64,000 bases of DNA from Lepas anatifera. Lineage: Eukaryota > Arthropoda > Thecostraca > Lepadidae. How positions within the stretch are numbered: position 1 is the stretch's first letter; every line of letters begins with the position of its first letter. Location of the stretch: positions 883,501 to 947,500 of the forward strand of contig JAOTON010001929.1 in assembly GCA_034440635.1 (NCBI GenBank), written 5' to 3'. Position numbers and translations under genes: made by a program. The notes under the pieces are model-generated. The model was not told the DNA's origin, did no database searches, and saw only the letters and a list, made by a program, of their open reading frames with translations. Below are positions 63,401 to 64,000 of this stretch, in pieces.

Positions 63401-64000
63401 CCTCCGCTACAGCCTTCCATCATGGCCATTGACAACCACCATAGCCATGATATGCTGAGAGTGGCAGTTGTTGTTGTTGAAATTTGTATTCGATAATGCA
63501 CACATGTAAACAAAACAAAAATCACGCGATTGGCGCAAATGCCCTGAGGGCATATAACAAGGCACCTCTCGCAACCAATACAAAATACACGATGGTGACG
63601 TCTACCGCCGTCCACGCCGACACGCCCCGCCCACCGGCCACCGAACCACGGATGAAATACCTCACCGGCGCAGCCCCGCCTCCTGACGATGCCTGGCCAC
63701 CGGTTTACCGTTATTATTGGAACGTTTTGATTCAAAATGAATTTCTGAAACGCTAAGGCACACAGGCTCTCTCCGTACTGATTTCATGCCCATCGAAGTA
63801 TCTAACTTTCTTTTCCTTGGGTACTTGGGGAAATCTATCCGAAGTTCTGAGATGTGCGATATAACTTGTTTGGTCTCTCCTGTAGGTTACACTGGGTGAT
63901 ATAATGGGTTACCGTTTCAAGGCGCTGCCGCAGGGGCGGGATGATCAGTTTTTGAATGGCAAACATATGTGCGTTTAAATCTGAGATACCTAACCTAAGC

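Larger units (their letters stand above)
60290..64000. other. UNC5 intron or 5' region, right end of window
   Basis: No Ig1 exon (expected motif like YWCQC) or signal peptide is visible on the minus strand. The stretch holds four hAT-type MITEs and a tRNA-like SINE head, and otherwise AT-rich unique sequence. Confidence 0.5.

Noticed and set aside
60290..64000. The first Ig domain of UNC5
   Set aside because: Looked for the conserved YWCQC-type motif and a flanking phase-1 exon on the minus strand and found none, so it must lie outside the window.
1..64000. CRISPR arrays, bacterial operons, phage or toxin systems
   Set aside because: Repeats present are satellites and TIR elements with no spacer structure, and genes are spliced eukaryotic genes.

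Overview
The window reads as animal nuclear DNA, most likely from an invertebrate deuterostome. A lancelet (amphioxus) is my best guess, by inference. It has widely spaced short exons with GT/AG borders, many small TIR elements, tRNA-derived SINEs, and minisatellites that copy exon-intron boundaries, which I recall being reported from amphioxus. There are no bacterial-type operons, ribosome binding sites or CRISPR arrays.

Left end (1-7651): two nearly identical intronless NRF-6-like membrane acyltransferase genes lie head to head. The minus-strand copy is intact (817 aa). The plus-strand copy carries two single-base insertions that break its reading frame. Their 2.4 kb spacer holds about 65 bp of shared promoter-proximal sequence, a SINE, the start of a hAT-type element and a 985 bp TTAA-flanked element packed with AGGTCA half-sites.

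Middle (7.65-20.0 kb): intergenic DNA with degenerate satellites, a 46 bp minisatellite and several hAT-type MITEs. No gene is supported there.

Right (20.0-60.3 kb and beyond): one large minus-strand gene, an UNC5 netrin receptor. I place 15 coding exons, from the second Ig domain (60.0-60.3 kb) through two TSP1 repeats, the transmembrane segment, ZU5, UPA and the death domain to the stop at 20026. They encode about 790 residues. The signal peptide and first Ig domain must lie to the right of the window. The nine exons from ZU5 to the stop fit in 3 kb, while the ectodomain exons are separated by introns of 3.6-12 kb full of repeats.

Three observations stand out. (1) The intron before ZU5 is filled by a single 8.6 kb insertion (23222-31814) with 11 bp perfect TIRs and a perfect 8 bp target duplication, whose interior is mostly GC-rich minisatellite. 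(2) Three ectodomain exons of UNC5 each have a duplication spanning one splice site, giving about nine strong decoy 5' splice sites beside Ig2 and decoy 3' splice sites beside both TSP1 exons. (3) Two copies of a TTAA-flanked element carry 19 and 20 exact nuclear-receptor half-sites per kb.
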